Of a stretch of DNA of 64,000 nucleotides, positions 1-8,447 are shown one piece after another. The stretch is taken from positions 1 through 64,000 of the forward strand of contig JAMLHN010000011.1 of NCBI GenBank assembly GCA_023957115.1, in the 5' to 3' direction. Origin of the DNA: Thermomicrobiales bacterium (GTDB taxonomy: Bacteria; Chloroflexota; Chloroflexia; Thermomicrobiales; UBA6265). Position 1 is the stretch's first letter; each line of letters opens with the position of its first letter. The notes under the pieces were generated by a model. The model was not told the origin of the DNA and did no database searches. It saw only the letters and a program-made list of their open reading frames with translations. Both the position numbers and the translations under genes were made by a program.

Positions 1-14
1 CCCACCCCGAAGAC

Positions 15-46
15 GAAAAAAGGGCGACCCCACGTTGGGTCGCCCT
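15..46 (-). terminator. Rho-independent terminator of the Ntn-hydrolase gene
   Basis: A perfect 10-bp stem (AGGGCGACCC with GGGTCGCCCT) and 6-nt loop. Read on the minus strand it is followed directly by a run of T. It lies about 50 nt past the stop of the minus-strand gene that ends at 95, which is the expected place and orientation. Confidence 0.85.
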
Positions 47-94
47 GCACTGTCTGCTGGAAGCGAGGAAGACTCCTCGTCGATGCGTGTGGGT

Positions 95-1066
95 TTAGAA
101 CGCGACCTCGGCCGGCGTGAACCGATCCGTAATGTTGCCCGAGAGATCGAGATTGTCCGGATCGAGCGTGCGGACGCCGCTCCCTTTCGTGAAGTCGATC
201 TGGTTCAGATCGGCCCAGAGGACGTTCGGCGACGTCGAAAGCTCGAAGAATGAGCGCTTGTTCGAGAGATCGAGCACGGTACGATACTCAGTGTTGTAGA
301 TCCCCACATCCTTGTACGGCGCGCCGAAGGGCACCGACGTATTGCGGACGACGGAAAGCACGCTGGCGATCGCCTCGCGCTCGCTGGCCGGTTCCGGCAG
401 CATGCTCAGAAAGTAGGTGGCGCGCTGGAAACGGTCGCGCGGATTGACATTGCCGGGCAGGGGCATATCCGACGAGGGTTTGGAAAAATCCTGTTGCGCC
501 AGTAGTGCCAGTTGCTCGTCGTAGGCAGGCGAGTTGGTCATCACCTGGTACTCGGATCCCTGGTGGACGGTCTGTTTGCCGTCGACGTACTCGACGATAG
601 CCGAGTCGCCGTTGGCATCCTCAAGCGCCAGGTGCACCGTTGCCTGGCGGCCACGTGCTTCCACCATAACGAGTTGAATATCGTCCTGAAGCGCCAACGC
701 TTCGCCCACCGTACTGGCACGGTCGAGCAAATATTGCGCCCACAGCCCGGCATGCACCGCCGGCTTGCTGGAATCGACCGGACCGAAGTCGGTCTCGGGC
801 AGGAAGAGCATGTGCGCGGCCAGTCCCTTTTCGTTGAGCCCGTCGACGGTGCCCAGACCATAGACGGAAACGATCAGCGAGCCATACTTCGCCGTCCATT
901 TGAGCGGGTTTTCCAACCCGAGCGAATGCCCGGCCAGCATGCCGCCGTTTCGTTTGGCCCCCCGTGGGAAGATCGTCCAGATCGGTTCGGTCGACTCTGG
1001 CCAGTCCATCGTCCGGCCAACGACCAGCGCTTTGCCATTGTCATTCCAGAATACGCGTGTGCACAC
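95..1066 (-). CDS. Linear amide C-N hydrolase (choloylglycine hydrolase / penicillin V acylase family)
   Basis: This is an Ntn-hydrolase of the family that cleaves linear amide bonds such as bile-salt amides, penicillin V or N-acyl homoserine lactones; the substrate is unknown here. I start it at the GTG at 1066, giving 323 aa. GGAGG lies 9 nt upstream, and residue 2 is then the nucleophilic Cys, so removal of the initiator Met exposes the Cys as the N-terminal catalytic residue. A longer frame opens at 1171 but would bury that Cys at residue 37. Visible family residues are Cys2, Arg18 and Asp21 (GRTMDW), an Asn in TNSPAYDEQ near 178 and an Arg in the NPRDRFQR segment. There is no signal peptide, so it is probably cytoplasmic. 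A strong terminator follows. Confidence 0.85.
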   Translation of the reverse strand: MCTRVFWNDNGKALVVGRTMDWPESTEPIWTIFPRGAKRNGGMLAGHSLGLENPLKWTAKYGSLIVSVYGLGTVDGLNEKGLAAHMLFLPETDFGPVDSSKPAVHAGLWAQYLLDRASTVGEALALQDDIQLVMVEARGRQATVHLALEDANGDSAIVEYVDGKQTVHQGSEYQVMTNSPAYDEQLALLAQQDFSKPSSDMPLPGNVNPRDRFQRATYFLSMLPEPASEREAIASVLSVVRNTSVPFGAPYKDVGIYNTEYRTVLDLSNKRSFFELSTSPNVLWADLNQIDFTKGSGVRTLDPDNLDLSGNITDRFTPAEVAF

Positions 1067-1192
1067 GGTTGCCTGCCTCCCTTTCGCGCGTGGTAACCCA
1101 TTCATTCCTGGCGGAATTATCCATGCATCCGGGCAACCGCCGGTGGCGCCTGGCGCCGAATCCGAAATCACGGCCGCGGGTGGGTGGCGCCG

Positions 1193-2047
1193 CTATGAAG
1201 CGTCCTCGGTCCAGGTTCCACCCATGAACCGCCAATGCTCGTCGCGCTCCGAGAGGACCGGCAGAGTGACATCCGGAGTCTCGACGAGCCCGCACGCCCG
1301 GCGCGTCACCCGGGGAAGCCCATCGTCATCGATGCCAATGGTCAGCAAGGTGACATCGTGCGGTGGCTCGATAAGCGCGGCAACCGACAGTTGCAGCACG
1401 CGTCCGTCGACGATCGTTGCATGCACATGCAGATGACCGTTGACGATCAGGAGCGGTCCCGGAATGCCGGTCAACGATTCGAGGAGCGGTGCTCGGTTGA
1501 CGAGGTCGCCGGCATATTTAAGGCCGGCGTCGGACAGCATCGCTTCCATCGCGCAGGGTGGGAAATGGGTGAGCACCACGGTCAGCTTGGGATCGTTTCC
1601 GGTTGCCGTTCGGGATCGCACCGCGGCATAACCCGATGCTGCTTCCCCAGGTTCCAATCCAATCAGGGTCAGATCGATCTGCGGGTCGAGCGCCAGGGCC
1701 ACTGGGGCGATGGTGACATGTGGCAGATCCATGGCACGGTGAAACGCCGCCAGGGGTCGGGCGCTGCCATCGATGTCATGGTTCCCTGGCAGGACAAAGA
1801 CCGGCCGTGTGGTGGTTTCCAGCACGCGCCGAACCCTGGCGAACGAGTCGGGATCGGCGAAGTGGGTGAGATCGCCCAGAATGGCGATGGCATCGACCCC
1901 GAGTTCCTCACAGCGTCGTACCGCCTTGTCGAAGAGTTCCTCGGCCCGGTCGAAGAGAAAGCGATTGTGCCAGAACCCTTCGGGGGTACCCGGCGGCACG
2001 ATGTGGACTTCGGTGATGATCCCGAACCGGACCTGCGTGTTCGCCAT
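1193..2047 (-). CDS. Calcineurin-like metallophosphoesterase
   Basis: This is a dinuclear-metal phosphoesterase of the Icc/CpdA type, 284 aa from the ATG at 2047, chosen because AGGAGGGG lies 6 nt upstream. The family blocks appear in order: ITEVH near the N terminus, GDLTHF, GNHDID, LTHFPP, and GHLHVH near the C terminus. The first block is normally D-x-H; here the metal-ligand Asp is Glu (E-V-H), which is unusual. The substrate cannot be read from the sequence; cyclic nucleotides or other phosphodiesters are possible. It is transcribed toward the Ntn-hydrolase gene and divergently from the exported hydrolase at 2224. Between them (2048-2223) I see no further gene. Confidence 0.8.
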   Translation of the reverse strand: MANTQVRFGIITEVHIVPPGTPEGFWHNRFLFDRAEELFDKAVRRCEELGVDAIAILGDLTHFADPDSFARVRRVLETTTRPVFVLPGNHDIDGSARPLAAFHRAMDLPHVTIAPVALALDPQIDLTLIGLEPGEAASGYAAVRSRTATGNDPKLTVVLTHFPPCAMEAMLSDAGLKYAGDLVNRAPLLESLTGIPGPLLIVNGHLHVHATIVDGRVLQLSVAALIEPPHDVTLLTIGIDDDGLPRVTRRACGLVETPDVTLPVLSERDEHWRFMGGTWTEDAS

Positions 2048-2223
2048 TGGAACCCCTCCTTGATCGTGCATCTTCGCATAGCCGGTCCGATCGAGGTGTG
2101 TCGTGCCTTACAGTTGCGGGGTGGGCCATCTGTGCGAAATCACCGTCGAGGTCGTCGTACGTGATTCGGCTGAGTGACGCACAGAGACCGGTGTGCGTTC
2201 GTTGTACCAGGGAGCATGTTTTT

Positions 2224-3669
2224 ATGTCGATCCACCCCCAACATCTGCAACAGCTCGCCAGCAATCTGCGAACCCGTCGCTCGGTCTTGGCCGGCGCCGC
2301 CGGTGCGGGAATCGCGGCTGCCATGAACGGAATGGCGGTCAATGCCCAAACCCCGGTTGCCTCGCCGAGCGCCGGAACTCCGCCCTCGGGAACTCCCACC
2401 GCGGAGGCGGCGTCCTACAAGACGGTGCCGCAAGTCTTCGCATCCGACTGGAATTTCGATTTCCTCATCGCGCTCGGCTTTACCTACGAGCGGGGGGCCG
2501 ATATCGGTGAGTGTTTTGCGGTCGCCGCACAGATCGAGGACGGCAACTACGAGTCGTGGGTCACCGCCTGGCTCGCCATGGCCGACCGCTTGAACGGTAT
2601 CGCGCAAACCGCCGAATCCGCCGGTCACGCGGTCAGCGCCAGCGAAGCGTACCTGCGCGCGAGCACCTACTACAACACCGCCCAGTGGTTCACGCTCGGC
2701 ACCTCGCAACCCGACCGTATCACGGAGGTCTGGACCCAGCACAAGAACGCATTCGAGGGGTTCCTGCGCAATGGCGCCTATCCGATGGAGGTCCTGGAAA
2801 TCCCCTATCAGGACGATTCGCGAATCCCTGCCTATGCCATTCTGGTCGACGATTCCAACGAACCGCGCCCCTGGGTGATCCTGACCAACGGCAGCGACGG
2901 TGGCTACCCGGAAAGCTGGGCCGCGGGCGCGGCGGCCGCCCTGCGCTGCGGATACAACGCGCTCATCTATGACGGTCCCGGTCAGAATGCGATGCTCTTC
3001 GAGGATAAGGTCTACTTCATCGCCGATTGGGAAACCGTGGTTACGCCCATCGTCGATTATCTGTTGACGCGCACCGATGTCGACCCGGACAAGCTGGTGC
3101 TCACCGGCGTCAGCCAGGGTGGGTATTGGGCGCCGCGCGCCGCGGCGTTCGAGCAACGACTCGCAGCCGTGGTGGCCGATCCAGGCGTGATGCAAGTCTG
3201 GCAGTCCTGGGCCAGCAACATGCCTCCGGGTGTGATCGAGGGGTTGTTCAACACGACCGGGGCCGAGCAGGAGCAAATTGCCAAGGAGCTGGACGAAGGG
3301 CTAGCGGAATACGCCGCGCACGATCCGGCGCTCGCCTTCCAGGTCGCGTTCCGTACCTATCCCTATGGCACCAATGTCCTGAGCGACGCGCTACTCCAGG
3401 CGAAGGCGATGGATCTCACCGATGTCGCCAGGGACATCACGATACCAATCATGATTCTCGACCCGGAAGGCGAGCAATTCTGGCCCGGAGAACCGCAGCA
3501 GCTCTACAACGCGGTCAGCAGCGAGAACAAGGTGCTCGCCAAATTCACCGCCGCCGAAGGCGCCGATCTTCATTGCCAGCCGAAAGCCATCGGGCTCCGA
3601 AACCAGGTCGTTTTCGACTGGCTGGACGAGGTGTTGGGTACGGTAGGGCGGGCAACGAGCGGCGGGTAG
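2224..3669 (+). CDS. Tat-exported alpha/beta hydrolase (acyl-peptidase / FrsA-like)
   Basis: A 481-aa secreted serine hydrolase. The N terminus carries a twin-arginine leader (TRRSVLAGAAGAG) and then a Pro/Ser/Thr-rich linker (TPVASPSAGTPPSG), a style seen repeatedly in this window. The alpha/beta fold shows the oxyanion region near NGSDGG, the nucleophile elbow GVSQGG (Ser297) and a late His (LHCQ, His450). An extra helical N-terminal region of about 130 residues precedes the hydrolase core, as in 2,6-dihydropseudooxynicotine hydrolase and FrsA-like enzymes. The start is the ATG at 2224, preceded by GGGAGC and followed at once by the leader; the frame is open further upstream but that part overlaps the divergent gene. 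The substrate is unknown. Confidence 0.75.
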   Translation: MSIHPQHLQQLASNLRTRRSVLAGAAGAGIAAAMNGMAVNAQTPVASPSAGTPPSGTPTAEAASYKTVPQVFASDWNFDFLIALGFTYERGADIGECFAVAAQIEDGNYESWVTAWLAMADRLNGIAQTAESAGHAVSASEAYLRASTYYNTAQWFTLGTSQPDRITEVWTQHKNAFEGFLRNGAYPMEVLEIPYQDDSRIPAYAILVDDSNEPRPWVILTNGSDGGYPESWAAGAAAALRCGYNALIYDGPGQNAMLFEDKVYFIADWETVVTPIVDYLLTRTDVDPDKLVLTGVSQGGYWAPRAAAFEQRLAAVVADPGVMQVWQSWASNMPPGVIEGLFNTTGAEQEQIAKELDEGLAEYAAHDPALAFQVAFRTYPYGTNVLSDALLQAKAMDLTDVARDITIPIMILDPEGEQFWPGEPQQLYNAVSSENKVLAKFTAAEGADLHCQPKAIGLRNQVVFDWLDEVLGTVGRATSGG

Positions 3670-3783
3670 CTGGGAGCAGACAGCGCGTAGAGCGCGATGA
3701 CTGGGCCCGGGGTCCGCGCGGCGTAGGATTCCGAGCTAAGGATATTTCTTCCAGCCGGTCATGAACCGTTGTTTCCGCGGGGC

Positions 3784-3814
3784 TTGACCCTGACGCTACG
3801 TCAGGGTTTATGGT
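3784..3814 (+). promoter_or_regulatory. MerR-type promoter with 19-bp spacer and dyad operator
   Basis: TTGACC at 3784-3789 is followed after 19 bp by TATGGT. Centred in the spacer is the dyad CCCTGACG-CTA-CGTCAGGG (3788-3806). An over-long 19-bp spacer holding a dyad is the hallmark of promoters remodelled by MerR-family activators. It lies about 45 bp upstream of the MerR/TipAS gene, so autoregulation is likely. Confidence 0.85.
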
Positions 3815-3856
3815 CGTGTCCGATGGACAGTGTGATCCATCTGGAGACGAGTCGAA

Positions 3857-4588
3857 ATGACGTATCTGCGCATTGGCGAGCTGGCAACGGCGACCGGACT
3901 GACGGTTCGCACCTTGCGGCATTACGACCAGATCGGATTGCTCCAGCCGCCGGCGCGGTCGGAGAGCGGCTATCGCCTGTACAGTGAGACCGAGGTGCGG
4001 CGGTTGCAGCAGATTCGGTCATTGCAATCGCTCGGGTTCTCGTTGCAGCAGATCGGCGCCATGCTCGACGGCAATGCGACCTCGCTGGCCGACGTGATCG
4101 GCTGGCAATTGGATGCAGTCGATCGTGAGCTGGCCACGTTGCAACGGCTTCGTGCGCGGTTGCATTCCGTCTCCCAGGCAATACAGCAATCCGTCGATAT
4201 CGATATCGACGAGCTGACAACCCTGATGAAGGAGATGACGATGGTCGAGAAGTACTACACCGAGGAACAGTTGGAAACCCTTGCCGCCCGGCGCGACGCA
4301 TATGGCGACGAGCAGATCAAGGCGTTCGAGCAGCAATGGGCCGATCTGATTGCGCGGGCCGAGCAGGCCATGGCCGAGGGTGTCGATCCCACCAGCGAGC
4401 CGGTGCTGGAGATCGCGCGGGAATGGTCCGGTCTGGTGCAGGCATTCACCGGGAATGATCCCGGCATCCATCAGTCAGTCGAGCAGGTCTGGCGTGAAGA
4501 GAACGAGGTGCATGGGATCGATACCGCCTCCATACGCGATCTCATGACCTGGCTGGCTCCGGCGATGGAGCTCGTTTCGGAGAAATGA
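3857..4588 (+). CDS. MerR-family regulator with C-terminal TipAS ligand-binding domain
   Basis: 243 aa. Residues 1-70 form a MerR winged helix-turn-helix (RIGELATATGLTVRTLRHYD, then SGYRLY) and a dimerisation coiled coil follows to about 110. From about residue 130 the TipAS-type antibiotic-recognition domain begins (YYTEEQLETLAARRDAYGDE), as in TipA/Mta/SkgA, which sense thiopeptides or other hydrophobic drugs. GGAG lies 8-10 nt before the ATG. The MerR-type promoter just upstream suggests positive autoregulation. No drug exporter lies next to it, so its other targets are unknown. A hairpin separates it from the convergent AraC gene. Confidence 0.9.
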   Translation: MTYLRIGELATATGLTVRTLRHYDQIGLLQPPARSESGYRLYSETEVRRLQQIRSLQSLGFSLQQIGAMLDGNATSLADVIGWQLDAVDRELATLQRLRARLHSVSQAIQQSVDIDIDELTTLMKEMTMVEKYYTEEQLETLAARRDAYGDEQIKAFEQQWADLIARAEQAMAEGVDPTSEPVLEIAREWSGLVQAFTGNDPGIHQSVEQVWREENEVHGIDTASIRDLMTWLAPAMELVSEK

Positions 4589-4590
4589 TC

Positions 4591-4620
4591 GGAGTGCAGG
4601 GCACAACGTCTCTGCACTCC
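4591..4620. terminator. Hairpin between convergent genes
   Basis: A 9-bp perfect stem (GGAGTGCAG with CTGCACTCC) and 12-nt loop, starting 2 bp after the MerR stop and 30 bp from the AraC stop. No T-tract follows on either strand, so intrinsic termination would be weak. It may act as a bidirectional end or an mRNA-stabilising stem. Confidence 0.5.
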
Positions 4621-4649
4621 GGCGGTCACACGCCGGGATAGCCCTGGTC

Positions 4650-5597
4650 CTACATCGGCGCGGAACCGGGCGACGCATTGCGCAACCGGGCGATATCGCG
4701 CAGCGGCGGCTCGCCAAAGAGCCGCTTGTATTCGCGGCTGAAATGTGACGTATCGTCATACCCGACCCGAAGACCGGCGGTGGTGGCGTCGAAGTCTTCA
4801 CTGAGCATGAGACGGCGCGCTTCCTGCAACCGGAGCTGTTTCTGAAACTGCAATGGGCTCATGGCGGTTGCCTGCTTGAAGTGGTGATGGAACCCGGAAA
4901 CGCTCATACCCAACTCCTGCGCGAGTGCATCGATCCGAATCGGCTGATCGAACTCGGCGCGCAGCCGCTCGATCGCGCTGGCGATGCGGTTCGTCTCACC
5001 GCCCAATGTCGCGAGATGCCGCACCAAACCTCCTTGCTCGCCCACGAGAAGACGGTAGACGATCTCCCGCGTGATGAGCGGCAGGAGGATACGTTGATCG
5101 GCTGGGGTGTCCAGGAGCCGGACGATCCGCAGAGTGGCGTCGAGCACGTCCGCATCGAGCGGACTGACGGCGAAGGCCGGCGTGCCAAAGCTGCCGCGTG
5201 GCGCTGGTTGGCCGGTCTCGACCATAACCGAGCCGACGACAAGCGGGTCGAGCCGGAGGACGAGCGCCAGATAGGGACGCTCCTTCGAAGCTTCAGTAAT
5301 CTGGGTCGCATAGGGAAGCGCCGCGGTGGCGACGAGGTAGTGATCCGCGTCGTATCGGTAGGTACGATTGCCGACCCGAGTCTCCTTGCTTCCCCGCGCA
5401 ATCACGCATAAGGCCGGATAGGAGACGCCATGCCCCAGCTCCGTCGGCGCGGTGGCGCGGTGAAGCCGCAGCCCGTCCATCGGATGAATCGGCCCGTCTT
5501 CGGGAACGGCCCGTGCGATCCGTTCGGCCAGCTCCTCGCGACTGGCGTGCATCCGGCGCGCATCGTCTGCCGCCGGCTGCTGGTATGTCGAATTCAT
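4650..5597 (-). CDS. AraC-family transcriptional regulator (AraC_N cupin + HTH_18)
   Basis: 315 aa from the ATG at 5597; the frame opens at 5666 but family members start close to this Met. Residues about 25-180 resemble the AraC_N sensory cupin (YPALCVIARGSKETRVGN, then YLVATAALP). The C-terminal 100 residues hold two helix-turn-helix motifs (IDALAQELGMSVSGFHHHFK and VGYDDTSHFSREYKRLFGEPP). This architecture is common in regulators of oxidoreductase or drug-resistance genes. The divergent neighbour, about 270 bp away, is the cyclophilin-fold exported protein at 5864. The intergenic part 5598-5863 holds no other gene; no clear operator was found there. Confidence 0.85.
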   Translation of the reverse strand: MNSTYQQPAADDARRMHASREELAERIARAVPEDGPIHPMDGLRLHRATAPTELGHGVSYPALCVIARGSKETRVGNRTYRYDADHYLVATAALPYATQITEASKERPYLALVLRLDPLVVGSVMVETGQPAPRGSFGTPAFAVSPLDADVLDATLRIVRLLDTPADQRILLPLITREIVYRLLVGEQGGLVRHLATLGGETNRIASAIERLRAEFDQPIRIDALAQELGMSVSGFHHHFKQATAMSPLQFQKQLRLQEARRLMLSEDFDATTAGLRVGYDDTSHFSREYKRLFGEPPLRDIARLRNASPGSAPM

Positions 5598-5863
5598 GGA
5601 CGCCCTGCCTCGGTCCCGCGACGCCTCAGTCAGTTGTCTGCAGAATCGACCAACGATTCTGGACAATCATTCTACCTCGGTCACTCTCCACTCTCGTAAC
5701 ATCTAGGCATAATTGGATAGTGACGTTTCGTCGTTGACTATCAATCTGGAGTTTTGTTCAAGGTTTCACTCCGCACTCTCAGAGGAAGCGACATCCGCCA
5801 CGGAGTGGACCAACATGCGCAGGTTTCCCGAAAGGACACCCAAGGAAAGAACGAGGAGCTCAC

Positions 5864-6400
5864 ATGAACAGATCATTTCGAACCGGTCGCCGGCAATTCG
5901 CGGCCCAGAGCGCGGCTGCCCTCGCGGCTGCGACCCTGCCGGGCGCGCTACAGCGTGCAGTCGCGCAGGAGGCAACTCCCACCGCGACCGTTGCGGCATC
6001 ACCCTCGCCGGATTCAGGCGAGACGCGCGTGCGCTTCACCGTTGGCGACGTCGAGATCATCGTTCTCATTGCCGATAATCCCACCAGCCGCGACTTTCTT
6101 TCGACGTTGCCACTTACCCTGGAATTCCAGGAGTTCGCGGGAAACGAGAAGATCAGCTATCTCCCACGCGAGCTCACCACTGAGGGTTCTCCCGGGACTA
6201 AACCTTTGACCGGCGATCTTATTTACTACGCCCCTTGGGGCAACCTCGGGTTCTTCTACAGCGACGGCGGGAGTTACTCCGATCAAGTCATCCCCATCGG
6301 TACGGTCGAGACCGGCCTTGAGCTGCTCAACGAGCTCGAGACTGGGCCCGTGCACGTCGAAGTCGTTCAGGGAGAGGCGACACCTGAAGCAAATATGTGA
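5864..6400 (+). CDS. Tat-exported cyclophilin-like fold protein
   Basis: 178 aa. A Tat-type leader (GRRQFAAQSAAALAAATLPG) is followed by the Ala/Thr/Pro-rich spacer typical of exported proteins here. From about residue 50 the sequence matches the cyclophilin-like family (RVRFTVGDVEIIVLI, TSRDFLSTLPLTLEF, GDLIYYAPWGNLGFFY, IPIGTVETGLELL). These are single-domain beta-barrel proteins of unknown function and are not proven prolyl isomerases. GAGGAG precedes the ATG at a normal distance. A truncated copy of the same family follows the GH13 gene at 8271, so the family is duplicated around this locus. Confidence 0.8.
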   Translation: MNRSFRTGRRQFAAQSAAALAAATLPGALQRAVAQEATPTATVAASPSPDSGETRVRFTVGDVEIIVLIADNPTSRDFLSTLPLTLEFQEFAGNEKISYLPRELTTEGSPGTKPLTGDLIYYAPWGNLGFFYSDGGSYSDQVIPIGTVETGLELLNELETGPVHVEVVQGEATPEANM

Positions 6401-6522
6401 CAGCGGTCTGATGACCTTGACCTTTGGGTGCCGCAGTGGCGCTTGCCGATAGCAATGAGGCTAACCGGGCAGATACGGTTGAACGGCGGCACGATCAGAA
6501 TGCAGAGTAGGCACGAATTTCA

Positions 6523-8274
6523 ATGAAAGACAAATCCCCGTTCGATGCTCCGCCCTGGTGGACACGGGCAGTCATTTATCAAATCTATCCACGATCGTTT
6601 CAGGATTCCAACGGTGACGGCGTGGGCGACCTGCGCGGCATCATGCAGCGCGTTGACTACCTTGCCGACCTTGGGGTCGACGCCGTGTGGCTCTCGCCAA
6701 TCTATCGCAGCCCCCAGGACGACAACGGCTACGATATCAGCGATTACCAGGATGTCGATCCAATATTTGGGACCCTGGCGGACCTCGACGGACTCATCGA
6801 CGCGCTGCACCGCAGAGGGATCAAGGTCGTGATGGATCTCGTAGTGAACCACACGAGTGACGAACACCCCTGGTTCATTGAATCGAGATCCTCGAAAACC
6901 AATCCAAAGCGGGACTGGTACTGGTGGCGGCCGGCACGGGACGGGATGGAGCCGGGGGCGCCTGGCGCCGAACCCACCAACTGGGAATCGATCTTCTCAG
7001 GTCCGGCCTGGGAATTCGACCAGGCCACCGGCGACTACTATCTGCATCTCTTCAGCCGCAAGCAGCCGGACCTCAACTGGGAAAACCCTGAGGTACGGCA
7101 GGCAATCTACGCCATGATGCGCTGGTGGCTCGATCGTGGGATCGATGGCTTTCGTATGGATGTGATCAATTTCATCTCCAAGGCCACCCACCCCGATGGC
7201 TCGCTGCTGGACGGTCCTGTGACGCACGGCCGCTCTGGCGATCCATCCGAAGGCACGATCAACGGCCCACGCGTCCACGAGTTCCTGCAGGAGATGAATC
7301 GTGCGGTCTTCGCGGGTCGTCGCGAGGCGTTGCTGCTCGTGGGTGAGACGCCGGGCACGACGCTCGACCACGGTCTGCTCTTTTCCGATCCTCGGCGTGG
7401 CGAGCTGGACATGATCTTCACGTTCGAGCATGTCAGCCTCGACTACGGTCCAGGCGGCAGATTCGATCCAAGACCGCTCGATTTGCGTGATTTGAAAGCA
7501 ACCCTTGGAGGTTGGCAGGATGGCCTGCAGGGGATCGGCTGGAACGCGCTCTACTGGAACAATCACGATCAACCGCGCATCGTGTCGAGGTTTGGAGACG
7601 ATGGTGCGTTTCAGCGAGAGTCGGCCACCATGCTGGCCACCGTTCTGCACATGCACCGCGGCACGCCATACGTGTATCAGGGCGAAGAGCTCGGCATGAC
7701 CAATGCCCATTTCACCGCGCTCGATTCCTACCGGGACATCGACTCGCTGCAATATGCAGCCGAAGCTCGGGCGCTCGGGAAGCAAACCGACGTGCAAATC
7801 CTCGCGGCATTGGATGCACGAAGTCGTGACAACGCCCGGACGCCAATGCAGTGGGATAGCTCGCCACAGGCCGGCTTTACCACGGGGGAGCCGTGGCTCG
7901 CGGTAAATCCGAATCACCGAACGATCAACGCGGCTGCCGAACAAACCGACCCGTCATCGATCTTCCACTACTACCGCCGTTTGATCGCGCTCCGGCATGA
8001 CAACGCAACGGTCCAGTTCGGCGACTTCACCATGCTATTGCCCGACCACCCCCATGTCTACGCGTTCACACGAGCGTTGGACGACGAGCGGTTGCTGGTG
8101 CTTGGCAATTTCTCCCCCGATGTCCAGGACATCGAATGCGATCGGGAATGGGACGAAGCTGAGCTCGTAATCGGAAACTACGAAGATTCAGCCACTCCCC
8201 GAAATGGCGCTGTCACCCTGAAACCATGGGAGGCGATTGTCCTTCGATTCCAACCTGAACGGATTCCAAGATGA
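6523..8274 (+). CDS. GH13 alpha-glucosidase (oligo-1,6-glucosidase type)
   Basis: A 583-aa cytoplasmic glucosidase releasing glucose from alpha-linked oligosaccharides. It opens with the family start WWTRAVIYQIYPRSFQDSNG, then has DLVVNHTSDEHPWF (block I). The catalytic residues are the nucleophile Asp213 (GFRMDVIN), the acid/base Glu275 (LLVGETPG) and the stabiliser Asp349 (NNHDQPR). TPMQWDSSPQAGF and a C-terminal beta domain complete the fold. Length and motifs match GH13 subfamilies acting on isomaltose, maltose, trehalose-6-P or sucrose; the exact linkage is uncertain. The Shine-Dalgarno site is weak. Its stop overlaps the ATG of a small relic frame at 8271. CUT1 sugar transporters elsewhere in the window could supply substrate. 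Confidence 0.9.
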   Translation: MKDKSPFDAPPWWTRAVIYQIYPRSFQDSNGDGVGDLRGIMQRVDYLADLGVDAVWLSPIYRSPQDDNGYDISDYQDVDPIFGTLADLDGLIDALHRRGIKVVMDLVVNHTSDEHPWFIESRSSKTNPKRDWYWWRPARDGMEPGAPGAEPTNWESIFSGPAWEFDQATGDYYLHLFSRKQPDLNWENPEVRQAIYAMMRWWLDRGIDGFRMDVINFISKATHPDGSLLDGPVTHGRSGDPSEGTINGPRVHEFLQEMNRAVFAGRREALLLVGETPGTTLDHGLLFSDPRRGELDMIFTFEHVSLDYGPGGRFDPRPLDLRDLKATLGGWQDGLQGIGWNALYWNNHDQPRIVSRFGDDGAFQRESATMLATVLHMHRGTPYVYQGEELGMTNAHFTALDSYRDIDSLQYAAEARALGKQTDVQILAALDARSRDNARTPMQWDSSPQAGFTTGEPWLAVNPNHRTINAAAEQTDPSSIFHYYRRLIALRHDNATVQFGDFTMLLPDHPHVYAFTRALDDERLLVLGNFSPDVQDIECDREWDEAELVIGNYEDSATPRNGAVTLKPWEAIVLRFQPERIPR

Positions 8275-8447
8275 ACATCCGGGTGACCTTCGGTGAGACG
8301 GCGCTCATTGGAGAGCTCTGGGGTAACGCCACCGCTCGGCCATTTCGACGGCGGTGTCGACCTGCTCGCGACCCAGACCGGCAAATTCATCGCGAGCTCA
8401 GCTCCGGTGCTCCAATACTTCAAATTCCGTCAGGAGACAGTATATGA
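8271..8447 (+). pseudogene. Truncated cyclophilin-like relic overlapping the GH13 stop
   Basis: A 58-aa frame whose ATG overlaps the GH13 stop by four bases (ATGA). The first 23 residues (MNIRVTFGETALIGELWGNA, then TAR) align with the start of the cyclophilin-like domain at 5864 (RVRFTVGDVEIIVLIADNP). Homology stops after TAR, where the family has DF; the rest of the frame is Arg/Pro-rich with no family resemblance and ends inside the SDR start. It is best read as a frameshifted or deleted remnant. Overlapping start and stop suggest the ancestral gene was translationally coupled to the glucosidase. Confidence 0.6.

Noticed and set aside
512..1096. Long plus-strand open frames opposite the Ntn hydrolase and opposite many other genes
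   Set aside because: They are shadows in high-GC DNA: no Shine-Dalgarno sites, Arg/Pro/Gly-rich nonsense, and the other strand carries clear family motifs.
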